A DNA stretch of 64,000 nt from Heligmosomoides polygyrus polygyrus (lineage: Eukaryota > Nematoda > Chromadorea > Rhabditida > Heligmosomidae), in the NCBI GenBank assembly GCA_947396885.1, contig CANDYH010000001.1:62001-126000 (forward strand), read 5' to 3'. Of this stretch, positions 34,188 through 45,166 are shown in pieces. Positions within the stretch are counted from its first letter, which is position 1, and every line of letters begins with the position of its first letter. The position numbers and the translations under genes were made by a program. A model generated the notes under the pieces. It made no database searches. It had not been told where the DNA came from and saw only the letters and a list, made by a program, of their open reading frames with translations.

Positions 34188-36231
34188 CTAAATGTGTTGA
34201 CAGTTTAAAAACCAAATCAAGAACACTAGACGTTCCAGCTTACATGGAGTTGGCGTCTCTGAGTTGGTACTGCTGTCGGAGGGGCTCGTTCCTTGGTCGA
34301 CAAATGCGCTGGTCCTTGTGTCTGCTTGTTGCTTTGTACCATCTGTTGCTTGCACTGACGTTGGCACTATATCAGGAACGCCGTCAGTTGTTTTGCTCCT
34401 AACATCTGGTTGAGTTGTTTCAATGTTCGATCCTTTTGTGGTCCATGGCATAGACGAAGAAGCCGATCTCAGAGTGCTCTTCTTAGATGGAATTTTCGAG
34501 TGGTCGTCCATCGATGAGGTGTAGTGTTCAGAACCGCTAGAATGATCCACATCTCGGGGACGGCTTGAGGTTGGTGGCTTCGACGTCACCAGTGGAAAAG
34601 GCTTAGCTGTCGGCGTTGCTGGAAGTTCCTTGCTTTCAGGGCTCGATTGGAGAAAAAATGGAGTGAAGGAAGTGCGTTTGAATTCCGTTGTTGTCATAGT
34701 TCCACGAGAAGGGACTTCCGTAGTATCCAGGGTTGTGGAGTTCTCGTCAAACACCAGCGCTCCTTGGCCTTCCGTGGATGCTCCTTCGGTGGTGCCAGCC
34801 TGACTTGCAGAGGTGGAATCACGCTTCTCGCTTGTAGCAGCGCCTGACGAAGTCGAGTCAACGACTTCGGTCGAACTCTTGGCAGCGGACGTCGGGGTTT
34901 GTCCAGATGTCGAGGTTGTTGCCTCTAGATCTCCAGAAGTTGTCGCGGTAGGCTCCTCATGAATAGGGAATGTTGCAGATGAGGTTAAATCATGATGGCT
35001 TTCAATAGGAGAAGAGACTTCTTCCGATACCGTATTTGACATCGTTGAGATAAAACTCTCCGACGATGTTGTCTCAATTTCCACAGGGAGTGTTTCAGCA
35101 GAACGCATCATAGAAGAAAGTGGCTCAGCATCGTCGGCTGCAGAAGAATAGAACACTTCACTGGTTTGGAAATCGATTTGGAAATCGAGAGATGGTGCTT
35201 CCGATAGAACCGACGAAGTAGAGGATCTAATATGGCTAGTTTGATAATAGACAGAAGTCGGAGACGTTGCTGTAGCGAATCCTATTTCCGAGGTTAAAGA
35301 AGCATCCGTATTGTCAGACACAGGAGTAACAGGGCTCATAACGCTAACAAACGATTCAGCAGTGGAGTGTTCGCGAAGTAGTGAACCAGATTCCAGAGAG
35401 GGACTTGTTTGGTGTGCCAGTTCTGCTACCGTTGTATCAGTGTAATGAGCTGACATGCTGCCGATGGGCCACTCCGCTGACGAATGCGACACCTGAGTGC
35501 TGAAGTCGCGAGAAGTGGGCGTTGTACGATCGAGGCTTTCCTGTTCCGATGATGACTTGGAGCTGTCGCTTTGTGGGAATTTCTCAGTCGATAGAGAGTC
35601 GCCAGTTTTGCGTTCTTCAGTTGCTCCAGAAGAAAGTCCTTCGGAAGTGGCAGGTCCGTTGTAATGGAATGATTTCTGCTCTTCTGTTGTGGTGGTCATC
35701 ACACTAGTACCGGGCATAGAGCTGATTCCGTTGGTGGTCTGAGCGGGCACGTTAATGTTTTGGTTCGTACAATACCACGAAGCTCCCGCTCTTATTTCCC
35801 GAGGACAATCCTGTTTCTTAAACAGGCCCGCATCATCGCAGTAGCTTGAGTGGAGACAAGGGCACCTCACATAGCATTTCTGAGCTTGAAAATCAAAGTA
35901 GTTTTTCTTCACAAACTGCACCATGCCTTCAACGATGCAACCATCTTTGCAGTTCTTCATCGCATCTGCCTCATCGGTATTGACTGCGCGAATCCATATG
36001 AATGTTGGTTTGTAGCAGGTCGAGATCCATTTTTCCACGTCCATTACACAATCGTCACTTTTGTTGATCATGGAGAAAAAGTTTCCTGAAGTTAGAAACT
36101 TGAGCCAATCGTCTTTGCTTTTGAATGAAATTTGCTTAACATAACTAACCGGTCTCATTCTCCTGTGTGAAAGCAGGACGGCAAGCGAAGAAACACAAGA
36201 AAGTTACCACTATAGTAATAGCTGGTAGCAT
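34188..36231 (-). CDS. Secreted Cys-rich, Ser/Thr-rich mucin-like protein
   Basis: The long frame alone begins at 36158, but a better start is ATG at 36231: exon 1 (36150-36231) encodes a 23-residue signal peptide (MLPAITIVVTFLCFFACRP...) and ENET. A 64-bp intron (GTTAGT...CTTCAG, 36086-36149) restores the frame to GNFFSMINKSDDC. Then comes a domain of about 110 residues with ten or more cysteines (e.g. CYVRCPCLHSSYCDDAG), and then about 480 residues dominated by Ser, Thr, Pro, Glu and Ala without strict repeats, suited to O-glycosylation. The frame stops at 34188 after a short hydrophobic run (LVFLIWFL), but CCAT/GTAAGC at 34243 is a good donor, so a further exon may exist. Expected location: cell surface, cuticle surface coat or secretion. 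Specific function unknown. Confidence 0.75.
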
Positions 36232-36842
36232 TTCTTCGAATTTCAGCGTCGATGTCAAGTGCGATCAATGCGCTGAAATTTTTAGTAGATAGTAGAAATT
36301 CCGAGAAAATAACATCTTTGGAAAGCCCATATTTGTAGTCAGAAGGTGAGGTAAGCATTCTGCATTGATCATTGACAGAGAAAGAAATGTTGCAACACAA
36401 GTTATCAAATTAGAGTGAAGTGCTTAGAGGTCCTATATAGGGAGGTATCGACAACCGTAGCCATATCCTTCTCCTGTTTGTTTGTATTGGAATATCCTCT
36501 GCAATGGATCCGATCGAAAATCTTCCGACAATTGGAGCATTCGGACAAAGCTGTTTTTGCGGACCGGCGGATTTTTGGGTGACGCGGATCGGTATGTTTT
36601 AGCAGGATATTCGAAAATAATCCGTTCCATACATCAGACCGACTAAAAATCTTTGAATAATCTTGGATAATTCGGATAGAACTAATTTCGGAAACTCGGA
36701 TTTTTGTATGATTCGGATAACAGGATTTCGCGGACACCGGATTTTGAATGAATCGTATACGGGAAATTTTGTTTGCCTCGTATTCTTGAATGATTCGGAT
36801 CGTGATATCCGAATCGGATGTCCAAAAATGATTAATTCGGAT
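36232..36842. other. Upstream region with ATTCGGAT repeats
   Basis: Between 36540 and 36842 the motif GATTCGGAT and its complement recur many times in imperfect copies. Upstream of the mucin-like gene no TATA or trans-splice acceptor can be assigned with confidence. Confidence 0.4.
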
Positions 36843-37758
36843 CAGGGATGCACACAAAGTTTTGTGCGTTAAATTACTTTAACGAAATTTTTTAACGGAA
36901 ATTTTTCGTTAAATTTCCGGTAAATCGTTAAATTTCGTTAAAATACATTTAGATGCAAAATGTTATTTCAAATAAAAAAAAATCAAGGAAAACGTTATAT
37001 GTTCCATCAAACTTTAACAGATCAGCAACTAAAGTTCAAGGAATAAAGTGTAACACTACAATGTAACTTAAACTATTCATTATCAACAAGGTGTGGGCAG
37101 TAAAATAATTAAACCTTTGGCAACAAATTATCGTCATGGTGTGGAATAAACCAGGTATGGGATTATCAATCGAGAGAACGGTACTTAGTGGACTGGTGCC
37201 CGCATCGACAAGTCATCTTAAAATGTAAGATTAGGCAAACCCCGAAGTTCCTCCCCCTTTCCTGGTCCTTTGCGAAACCGTTTTGTGTGACTGCTACACA
37301 AACGTGTACAGTATCGATGCGAGAACCAGCCCGTTAAGTACCGAAAGAACTAATGAAAATACAATTAAAAGCCTATCAATAGAATGTTAACACGTTGACG
37401 AACGTACGATTTTCGCGTGCCCTGTGCATGAGACCAATCGATTTTTTTACATCGTCGGAACTCTGACATGACATCGTGTCACACGGTCCCAAACGGCTGA
37501 AACGGTGCGACACGGTCGTTGACGTATTAACGCTCAGGAAAGTGGCTTTCCAAATTTTTGTTATTAGTGCGCGTGCAGCGCAGTCGGGAGAGATGCCGGC
37601 TTTTGCATGCATATCCTATACCAGGTTCCTGGTTCGGATTTCCCGCACAGGCCAACCAAGCATTCCACTGAATTCTCGGTCGGTGAAATGGTAACAGACT
37701 TTTCTGGAAAGGATAAAACGCTGACTTTTCAGCTGCCATCACAGATGATTTACTACAT

Positions 37759-37871
37759 TGTAAGGAACCTAGGCCACCCTCGCCCACACGGTCCACTGCA
37801 CCGGAACGCCAGGACTGATCCCCATTCTATGCTATGATAATAAACTATTATTTTCGCTACACGGATCTTAC
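37759..37871 (+). repeat. 5' LTR (shortened)
   Basis: Starts TGTAAGGAACCTAGG and goes directly to CCACCCTCGCCCACACGG; it includes an AATAAA-type poly(A) signal near 37845 and ends GGATCTTAC. Compared with the 3' copy, about 171 bp next to the start are deleted. The rest is almost identical. Confidence 0.8.
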
Positions 37872-39051
37872 TGGTAGCATGGACGGATGCCCAAGGACGC
37901 CAGTCGACCTACACACAATCCTGCCCCGTCTTGCGACCGATTACAGGGACCGGCTAACTCAGAGGCAGATCCTCACGTGCGAAATGTACGCCGCGGGCCG
38001 CCGTCTGCTGGAGACTGCGATGTTCCATCCCGAACAGACCCTCCACCTGAACGACGATGAAAGGGAGGATTACCGCATTGCGGAGCGGGAAAATCCAGAC
38101 GCAACGGAAGAGGCGGTCAAGGTAATGTTCGGAGTGAGGCCACCAGCGACTCTCTGTCTCACTACAGCTTCCGCTTCTCAACTGCGCCGGCACAACAGGA
38201 CTGTTCGCGCCGTATTTCGAGGCCTGCCGCGTCATCCTCGGTGATGAGGCATCGCAGATACAGGAACCAGTACTGGTTGCTACGACGTCCTGGTTCCCCC
38301 GAACGCGCGGCTGATCTACATTGGGGACGTGAATCAACTGGAACCCCACGTGCGCTGTCCACGAACCTCCCGTGCGGCCCGCCTCGGAGCTCGAGGAGTG
38401 ATGGATCTCCTGCTAAGCAAGGACGTACCACTTGCCCCGCTGCTGACGACATTCAGGGCCCACCCCGCACTCAACGAGCTGCCAAACCGGCTCTTCTACG
38501 ACGGACGTTTGGTCAACGGGACGCCGGCGGACCGACGGCAGCTACTGGTGCAGAGCATCAACCTCCCCAACCCAAAAGTGCCTTTCGTCTTCATTGATGT
38601 GAAGGGAAAGTCCCAGAAAGCGCCGGGAGGGTCGCATTCCAACAGGGAGGAAGCGCAGTGCTGCCGTGACATTGTCCAAGGGCTGATGGCTCGAGACATC
38701 CCGACTGACAGGATCGCGGTGATCGTCTTCTACAAGGACCAACAACATCTCCTCGCACGGTACGCGGCGCCGCTAGGATTGGCGCTGCACACGGTAGATT
38801 CCATCCAGGGTCGTGAGGCCGTCGTCGTCATCCTCCTCACGACTAGGTCGGATGTCACGCGGGAGACCGGCGGCTTTCTGGACGATCGTCTTCGCCTGAA
38901 CGTCGCCCTTACACGCTGCAAACACGGTCAGTTCGTCCTCGGAAGAGTGGATGCTCTTCGGACGTTGCAGAATTGGGGAGGAGTTATCGCGTGGGCCGAG
39001 GAACATGACGTGATCGTCAGCACATCAACCCTGCTGGACCTCTTTCTGTAA
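37834..39051 (+). pseudogene. UPF1-like superfamily 1 helicase, C-terminal two thirds, two frameshifts
   Basis: The first frame (to about 38176) reads RLLETAMFHPEQTLHLNDDE and RPPATLCLTTAS, corresponding to the region after motif I. A shifted frame then carries motif II DEASQ (38242-38256). A third frame carries motif III GDVNQLEP (38323-38346), the TFRAHPALNELPNRLFYDG block, motif V TVDSIQGREAVVVILLTTR and motif VI RLNVALTRCKHGQFVLG, ending DLLFL-like at the stop. Motif I (Walker A) is absent, so ATP hydrolysis by this copy is impossible. The second frame break lies in a run of five C (38296-38300), a possible single-base loss or assembly error. The closest family by motif is UPF1/ZNFX1-like SF1B; the precise source is not known. 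Confidence 0.75.
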
Positions 39052-39136
39052 GCCCCTTCTCACAACCAGGATGGTGAGTTTCAATTTCCCCGCCTTCCTT
39101 CAGCCATGCGATGTGATGCTCGAACTCAGGGCTCAT

Positions 39137-39175
39137 ACACGTCCGAGGACGGACGTGTTTTGGGAAGGAGGGAGG
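39137..39175 (+). promoter_or_regulatory. Hairpin and polypurine tract before the 3' LTR
   Basis: ACACGTCC (39137-39144) pairs with GGACGTGT (39151-39158) around a 6-nt loop. GGGAAGGAGGGAGG follows and ends directly at TGTAAG of the LTR, as a plus-strand primer site would. Confidence 0.7.
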
Positions 39176-39459
39176 TGTAAGGAACCTAGGTCTCACCAGG
39201 GACATGAGCCAAGAGTTCGATCAATACATCGTGAAGTCTTCAGCTCTTGACTCAGAGATCGAAGCGCTGATTACAGGAGGCGTGCACGGACGAGAAGCGG
39301 AGCGAAGACGAGGAGAAGGAGCGACGACGACGACCCGGAGCGACTGCTGCCCATCACTTCGCCACCCTCGCCCACACGGTCCACTGCACCGGAACGCCAG
39401 GACAGATCCCCATTCTATGCTATGATAATAAACTATTATTTTCGCTACACGGATCTTAC
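39176..39459 (+). repeat. 3' LTR
   Basis: 284 bp, TGTAAGG ... CTTAC, with AATAAA near 39426. Longer than the 5' LTR by an internal segment rich in GACGA repeats (39190-39360). Confidence 0.8.
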
Positions 39460-39884
39460 TACATGACCAATTACGCACTCAAATCGTCTCCAGGACATCC
39501 CGTAGAAGTAGAATGCGTGCCGCATCCCAAAAGAGATTGAGTGACGGCGTTCTCTACTCCTTCACTAGCATTTTTCTCTAATCATTTAAAATATATCCAC
39601 CGACTGAAAACATTCTCTCCTTTTCAACTTCTTTGCATGAGAATAGCATAAAAACATCAAAATATTTTTGCTGAGTTCAACAGTTTTTCGAAACAGTCTT
39701 AATTGGGAGGATGAAGGCTGCAATATTAGTGAAGACTAAAGAGGAAATGATAAACTTACTGAGAAGGTCCGTTAAAATTTAGTTAAATTTCTAAAAAAAT
39801 TTCGTCAAGTCGTTAAGCCGGATCGAAAAATGCCGTTAATTCGTTAAATTCGTTAAATCGTTAAACGCTAAATGTGCACCCCTG

Positions 39885-42800
39885 ATGTACATCCAATGTA
39901 TATTGCGCGAGTAGAAACTTGGCATGATGCTCTGGCTTTGGCATGCACCCGAATCGGATTTCTCCGGCTCGGATCCCGCTTACAGGGGATGGACTCCTTG
40001 CTCCTGCTGTGTCGGGTCGATGCGTTCCTTGTGCGTGGGAGCCGCATGCTCGTGCACAGTGTGCGTGGATGTGTCCGTGACTGCGAGGATTGTAACTGTG
40101 TCGGCTCGGCCAAAAGCTTGCACTCGGTAGACTGGGAGTACATGTAAGGCGATTCGAGGCCGCCTTAAGTCTCGCCCCGTCCCTTCGGGCAGTATGGCTG
40201 GCTGCCCGGAGTACCCCGCCCGCACGACAGAGCCTGACTAGCTACCCGTGTTGTATTCCAGTCAAACACAGCAGCACTAAAGGGCCTCATTCCCCTGACC
40301 CCGAAAGAGCCCCCATTTCTGCAGCGATGGGAAGGACGAGTACGGAGAGGCTGCTAAAATCTCAGGGCCTAACCAGGCTGCGCAAACCGAGAAGGACTAG
40401 GATGACGATCTGTACTTACAACGCCCGCACGCTTGCGTCGGAAGCATCCGTCGAGGACCTGATGATGCAAGCCAGGAAGATCAAGTACGACGTCATCGGA
40501 CTGACCGAGACGAGAAGACACCACCCCCTACACGCCGCCTACGACTCCGGAGAAGAACTGTTCCTCGGAACATGCGACAGCAGGGGAGTAGGCGGCGTTG
40601 GTGTCCTCGTCAACACGCACTTGGCCATGAACATCGATTCGTACGAGTCTCTGACAAGCCGAATCGGACGTCTGCGACTGACGCGATGTGGCTCCGTGCC
40701 AGCCTTGACTGTGTTCGTCGCGTATGCCCCAACATCCGACTACGACGACGAAGACGTCGAGGCCTTCTACGTGGAGCTGGAGAAGTTCTATAAGGAAGAT
40801 CACACTTTCTACAAGGTGATCGTCGGCGACTTCAACGCCAAGATCGGGCCACGAAGGTCGCCGGAAAAACTTCACATCGGAACCCACGGTTTGGAGTGGA
40901 ACGAGCAAGGTGAAAGGCTGTCTGAGTTTATCATGTCGACCAAGACCATCCATGGAAACTCGCAGTTCCAGAAGCCTCCCTCCCTACGATGGACCTGGGA
41001 ATCCCCCGGTGGCCAGTTCCACAACGAGATCGACCACATCATCTTAAATCGCAAGTATTGCCTGACCGATGTCTCCGTTGTCCCCAAGTTCTACACGGGA
41101 TCGGACCACCGCCTCCTTCGCGCGAGGTTCCGCTTTTCGCGTCAAGGAGAGAAGGCCGCGAAGTTCAAGAAGAGGAATCCCAGAACGACCATCAACTGGG
41201 ACCTCTACACCTCTCTTGCCGGCCTTTGGGAAGATGCCGTCATGGACAACGTCGACGAGGAATACGACCGCTTCGTGCACCATCTCCACGATAGTGCTAA
41301 GGGAGCCGAGAGCTTAAAGACCACCAAGAGACGCCTGTCTCCGGAAACTCTCGAGCTGATATGCCAGCGTGGAGCAGCACGAGCGTCAGGCAACTACCAA
41401 CTGACGTCCGAGCTTGCAAAGCTATGCAGAGCGGCGATAAAGGAAGATCTCAAAGAGAGAAGGGTGGAAGTGTTGGCTGAAGCAGCAGAGGCAGGGCTGA
41501 GCATCCGCAATGCCCGCCGGAACTTCGCCAACTTCAAGACCAAGATGACCGCTCTCCGACGTCCTGACGGAACCATCACCTCTTCCAGAAGGACCATGGA
41601 GAAAGTCATCCACGACCTCTACTCCGATCTCTTCGATAGCCACGTCCACCTGCCCCCATGCCATCTTCCGCAGGATGGATACGTCGTCCCCTCTGTTCTC
41701 CCTTCCGAGATCCGACACGCCATCTCGTCGGTGAAGAAACGTACAGCACCCGGTCCTGACAGGATCAGAGCTGAACACCTGAAGAACCTCCCGCCAGCGC
41801 TCATCAACACCTTGGCGCGGCTCTTCACACGCTACCTGTCCGAATGCAAGGTTCCATCTCAGTGGAAGACCAGCAAGACCGTTTTGCTGTACAAGAAGGG
41901 AGACGTGCACGACATTGGCAACTATCGCCCGATCTGCCTGTTGTCCGTAGTGTACAAGCTGTTCACTCGAGTCATCCTGAATAGGATTAGTAGAACGCTG
42001 GACGAAGGACAGCCATGCGAACAAGCAGGATTTCGGAGAGGATTCAGCACGATCGACCACATACACACCATTACGAAGCTCATCGAAGTGTCGCGAGAGT
42101 ACAAGCTGCCGCTGTGCCTTACGTTCATCGACCTGAAGAAGGCATTCGACTCCGTCGAGACTGAAGCGGTCATGGAAGCCTTGCTCACCCAGGGCGTTCC
42201 TAGTCAGTACATCAAAGTCCTTCGAGAGCTGTACAGTGGATTCACGACCAAGATCTCACCATTCTACAACGACGTCGTCATTGACATGAAGAGAGGGGTT
42301 CGACAAGGGGATACCATATCCCCGAAGCTCTTCAGCGCCACCCTCGAAAACGTCATGCGCGAACTAGAATGGGAAGACATGGGAGTGAAGGTCGACGGCC
42401 GGCAACTGCACCATCTTCGCTTCGCTGACGACATCGTGCTCATAACACCGAGCATCAGTCAAGCGGAACGAATGCTGGTCGACTTCGATCGTGTATGTGG
42501 AAGCGTTGGACTGCAGCTGAATCTTACGAAGACGATGTTCATGAAGAACGGATGGGTTTCTGATGCCCCATTCTCGCTCAACGGAACGAACATCTCCGAA
42601 TGCTCCAGCTATGTGTATCTGGGTCGCGAAGTCAACATGGCCAACGACCTAGCACCAGAGCTGAGCAGGAGGAAACGAGCGGCTTGGGGAGCTTTCAAGA
42701 GCGTCGAAGAAGTCGCGAAGAAGACGAAGAACGTCCGACTCCATGCCCACCTATTCGACTCCACTGTTCTTCCTGCCCTAACATACGCCTCAGAGACCTG

Positions 42801-43254
42801 GGCTATACGAAAGCAGGATGAACACGCGATCAGCGTCGCGCAGCGTGGAATCGAGAGGACGATGCTCGGAGTGACACGACTCACGCAAGTGAGAGAAGGC
42901 CTCCGGAGTTCCGAGCTTCGCCGACGTTCGAAGATCAGAGACGCTGTCGCATGGGCCAAGTCGTCGAAAATTAGGTGGGCCGGCCATGTAATGCGATTCG
43001 CAGACACCCGCTGGACGAGAGTCGTCACAGATTGGATTCCGCGGGATGTCAAAAGAACACCAGGACGCCCACCAACGCGTTGGTCGGACTTCTTCGTGAA
43101 AGCCCTGAACGACCGATATGACGCTCTTCGTGTCCCTCGAGCGAGGAGGATCCATTGGACCACTCTGGCACGCGACAGGGACGAATGGAGACGCTGCTGG
43201 CGTCCGCTCGAGCAAGTCGATGATCAACGGGACGACAGGTGATACAGGTGATAC
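39885..43254 (+). mobile_element. Full-length or nearly full-length RTE-type LINE
   Basis: A single intact ORF is followed directly by a short tail of two AGGTGATAC units (43237-43254). The 5' border is not defined; about 430 bp upstream of the ORF (39885-40326) can be the 5' UTR. The compact form, EEP endonuclease plus RT in one ORF, a very short 3' end and a simple-repeat tail, fits the RTE clade known from C. elegans RTE-1. Partial relatives occur at 43554-44682, 49333-50940 and 60118-60330. Confidence 0.85.
40327..43242 (+). CDS. RTE LINE ORF: AP-type endonuclease and reverse transcriptase
   Basis: 971 residues, no stop. The N-terminal EEP endonuclease has [10 protein letters not shown] near residue 27, catalytic-type Glu61 in [14 protein letters not shown] at 167-174, and SDHRLL at 259-264. 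The RT domain has YRPICLL at 533, [10 protein letters not shown] with Asp602 and Asp608, RQGD at 659-662 and the catalytic box FADD at 699-702. The C-terminal region has [16 protein letters not shown], typical of this group. The enzyme nicks target DNA and copies the element RNA in place. The TGA stop (43240-43242) lies inside the first tail repeat unit. All visible catalytic motifs are intact, so the copy may be active. Confidence 0.9.
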   Translation: MGRTSTERLLKSQGLTRLRKPRRTRMTICTYNARTLASEASVEDLMMQARKIKYDVIGLTETRRHHPLHAAYDSGEELFLGTCDSRGVGGVGVLVNTHLAMNIDSYESLTSRIGRLRLTRCGSVPALTVFVAYAPTSDYDDEDVEAFYVELEKFYKEDHTFYKVIVGDFNAKIGPRRSPEKLHIGTHGLEWNEQGERLSEFIMSTKTIHGNSQFQKPPSLRWTWESPGGQFHNEIDHIILNRKYCLTDVSVVPKFYTGSDHRLLRARFRFSRQGEKAAKFKKRNPRTTINWDLYTSLAGLWEDAVMDNVDEEYDRFVHHLHDSAKGAESLKTTKRRLSPETLELICQRGAARASGNYQLTSELAKLCRAAIKEDLKERRVEVLAEAAEAGLSIRNARRNFANFKTKMTALRRPDGTITSSRRTMEKVIHDLYSDLFDSHVHLPPCHLPQDGYVVPSVLPSEIRHAISSVKKRTAPGPDRIRAEHLKNLPPALINTLARLFTRYLSECKVPSQWKTSKTVLLYKKGDVHDIGNYRPICLLSVVYKLFTRVILNRISRTLDEGQPCEQAGFRRGFSTIDHIHTITKLIEVSREYKLPLCLTFIDLKKAFDSVETEAVMEALLTQGVPSQYIKVLRELYSGFTTKISPFYNDVVIDMKRGVRQGDTISPKLFSATLENVMRELEWEDMGVKVDGRQLHHLRFADDIVLITPSISQAERMLVDFDRVCGSVGLQLNLTKTMFMKNGWVSDAPFSLNGTNISECSSYVYLGREVNMANDLAPELSRRKRAAWGAFKSVEEVAKKTKNVRLHAHLFDSTVLPALTYASETWAIRKQDEHAISVAQRGIERTMLGVTRLTQVREGLRSSELRRRSKIRDAVAWAKSSKIRWAGHVMRFADTRWTRVVTDWIPRDVKRTPGRPPTRWSDFFVKALNDRYDALRVPRARRIHWTTLARDRDEWRRCWRPLEQVDDQRDDR

Positions 43255-43392
43255 TTGTTACTGTTACTGTTACTACTTGTTACTTGTTACATTACTTGTA
43301 TCGAAGGATAAAACACGACACGACCGACACCTCGTATGTAAAAGTTGCGGTCCTCGTTAGGACAACGCCTGGTGATAGAATATTAAAGTCAA

Positions 43393-43553
43393 GAATAAAA
43401 GAAAAGCACGGAATTAACCAATTCCTTTGTGGAATACGCTAAGCATCAACTTCTACGAGATGCGCAGAGAAAATGTGAATTCTTGCTTACTTGATCTACA
43501 CAACAGCTTGCAATGGCCAGCCAATGGACAAATCAGTGTCTTGTCCTTCCCAG
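43393..43553 (-). mobile_element. Truncated, diverged SINE copy
   Basis: On the plus strand it reads CTTCTACGAGATGCG and GGCCAGCCAATGGACAAATC, aligning with 51950-52040 of the intact copy; the tRNA-like end is missing. It joins directly to an RTE fragment at 43554. Confidence 0.6.
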
Positions 43554-44682
43554 GCAGACACCCTCTACAAGGTGATCGTCAACGACTTCAACTCTAAGGT
43601 CGGGCCACGAAGGTCGCCGGAAGAAGTTCACGTCGGAACGGACGGTTTCGAGTGGAACGAGCAAGGCGAAAGGCTGTCTGAGTTCATCATGTCGACCAAG
43701 ACCATTCACCGAAACTCACAGTTCCAGATGCCTCCCTCCCTTCGATGGACCTGGGAATCCCCCGGGGATCAGTTCCACAACGAGATCGACCACATCATCT
43801 TCAACCGCAAGTACTGCCTGACCGACGTCTTCGTTGTTCCCAAGTTCTACGCTGGATCGGATCACCGCCTCCTTCGCGCGAGGTTCCGCTTTTCACGTCA
43901 AGAAAGGAATTCAGCAAGACTAAAGAAGAATTTCAAGCACCAACTGCCACTTTCACACTTGTCGCCACTCCTCGTGAAAATATCGTCATGGGCAACACTG
44001 ACGACGAATACCACGCTTTCGTGCATTTTTCCACAATAATGCAATGAAAGCCGAGAACTTGAAGGCGTCTTTTCAAAAGACGCCTGTCTCCGGAAACTCT
44101 CGAGCTGATACCCAGCGTGGAGCAGCACGAGCGTCAGGAAACTACCAGCTAACGTCCAAGCTTAAGAAGCTATGCAGACCGGCGATAGAGGAGGATCTTA
44201 AGGAGAGAAGGGCGGAAGTGTTGACAGAAGCTGCAGAGGCAGGTTTGAGCATCCGCAATGCCCGCCAGAACTTCGCCAACTTCAAGACCAAGATGACCGT
44301 TCTCCGACGTCCTGACGGAACCGTCACCTCTTCCAGAAGGACCATGGAGAAGGTCATCCACGACTTCTACTCCGATATCTTCGATAGCCACGTCTACCTG
44401 CCCCCATGCCATCTTCCGCAGGATGGATACGTCGTTCCCTCTGTTCTCCCTTCCGAGATCCGACACGCCATCTCGTCGGTGAAGAAACGAACAGCACCCG
44501 GCCCCGACAGGATCAGACCCGAACACCTGAAGAACCTCCCGCCAGCGCTCATCAACACCCTGGCGCGGCTCTTCAGTAGCTTTGTGTGCAAGGTTCCATC
44601 TCAGTAGAGGACAAGCAGTACGTACGTCCTACTGTTCAAGAAGGAAGACATCGGCAGTTATCTCCCAACCTACCTGCTTTTG
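43554..44682 (+). pseudogene. Internal fragment of the RTE LINE
   Basis: Corresponds to about 40805-41940 of the full-length copy: end of the endonuclease ([24 protein letters not shown]) through the linker to the start of RT. Frameshifts at about 43915 and 44045, and both ends missing. The 3' part decays after FSSFVCKVPSQ. More diverged than the truncated copy at 49333-50940. Confidence 0.85.
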
Positions 44683-45166
44683 CACATGAAAAACTCTTTT
44701 GAAAATAGCTTGGAAGTCTAGCTTACCTACGAGACTGCTAACCCTTTTTGCAAAAGTTGTTCAGTTTTTGCCAATCTCACTTTCACAGCGAAATATGAAG
44801 TGTATCTATATGTTTATTTTTTTTTGACTAACGTTCGTATACCAAGACTCTCATAGGTATTCTATGTAAGATTTCTTGTGGTAGAATGCACTCGTAAGAA
44901 GGTAAAGAACTTTGAAATGAATACATTAAAAGATTCACAACGATAGTTGCTCATAAGAAAGTTGAAAGACCAGGAGCAGATCGGTAAAATAGTGTAGGTA
45001 GCATATCCGTTCCCTTTTATAGCCGCTCGAACTACCGCCCCCTTGTCCTCCTCCCACTTCTCGATCCTCATTGGCTGGTTACTGTAGAGTAGGCAAAAAG
45101 TCGGCACAAGCTGGACTCCACCCCCAGGAATGTAGCCCCTCTCCCTGCAAAATGTTTCTTATAACT
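44683..45166. other. No gene seen
   Basis: AT-rich and noncoding; T-run at 44817-44825. Confidence 0.3.

Larger units (their letters stand above)
37759..39459 (+). mobile_element. LTR-bounded element carrying a helicase fragment
   Basis: Direct terminal repeats lie at 37759-37871 and 39176-39459, both TGTAAGGAACCTAGG ... GGATCTTAC. The insertion is flanked by TACAT on both sides (37754-37758, 39460-39464). TGG, as in a primer binding site, follows the 5' LTR directly (37872), and a polypurine tract GGGAAGGAGGGAGG ends exactly at the 3' LTR (39162-39175). Between them the only recognisable coding sequence is part of a UPF1-like SF1 helicase; no gag, protease, RT or integrase is visible. The element is therefore non-autonomous and must have been moved by another retroelement (inference). 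The 5' LTR lacks about 171 bp present in the 3' LTR. Confidence 0.8.
37569..39556 (+). mobile_element. tRNA-like SINE, copy interrupted by an LTR element
   Basis: The left part 37569-37758 has box A (CAGCGCAGTCGG) and box B (GGTTCGGATTTCC). The right part from 39460 matches the rest of the SINE copies at 51886-52163 and 57058-57353 (CATCCCGTAGAAGTAGAATG, GCATCCCAAAAG). The two halves abut once the LTR element and one TACAT are removed. It is older and more diverged than the two minus-strand copies. Confidence 0.8.
36843..39884. mobile_element. hAT-like foldback element, host of a nested SINE
   Basis: The left end CAGGGATGCACA and, inverted, right end CAGGGGTGCACA resemble hAT termini. Inside each end lies a stretch of repeated CGTTAAAT or ATTTAACG (36868-36950 and 39762-39866). 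The element contains the SINE, which in turn contains the LTR element. An 8-bp target duplication was not found (ATTCGGAT left, ATGTACAT right), so either it decayed or the borders differ slightly. Confidence 0.55.

Noticed and set aside
36843..39884. 8-bp hAT target duplication
   Set aside because: ATTCGGAT and ATGTACAT do not match; the hAT assignment rests on terminal similarity only.
40327..43242. Host endonuclease/exonuclease gene
   Set aside because: The RT domain, other partial copies and the short repeat tail show that it is a LINE ORF.
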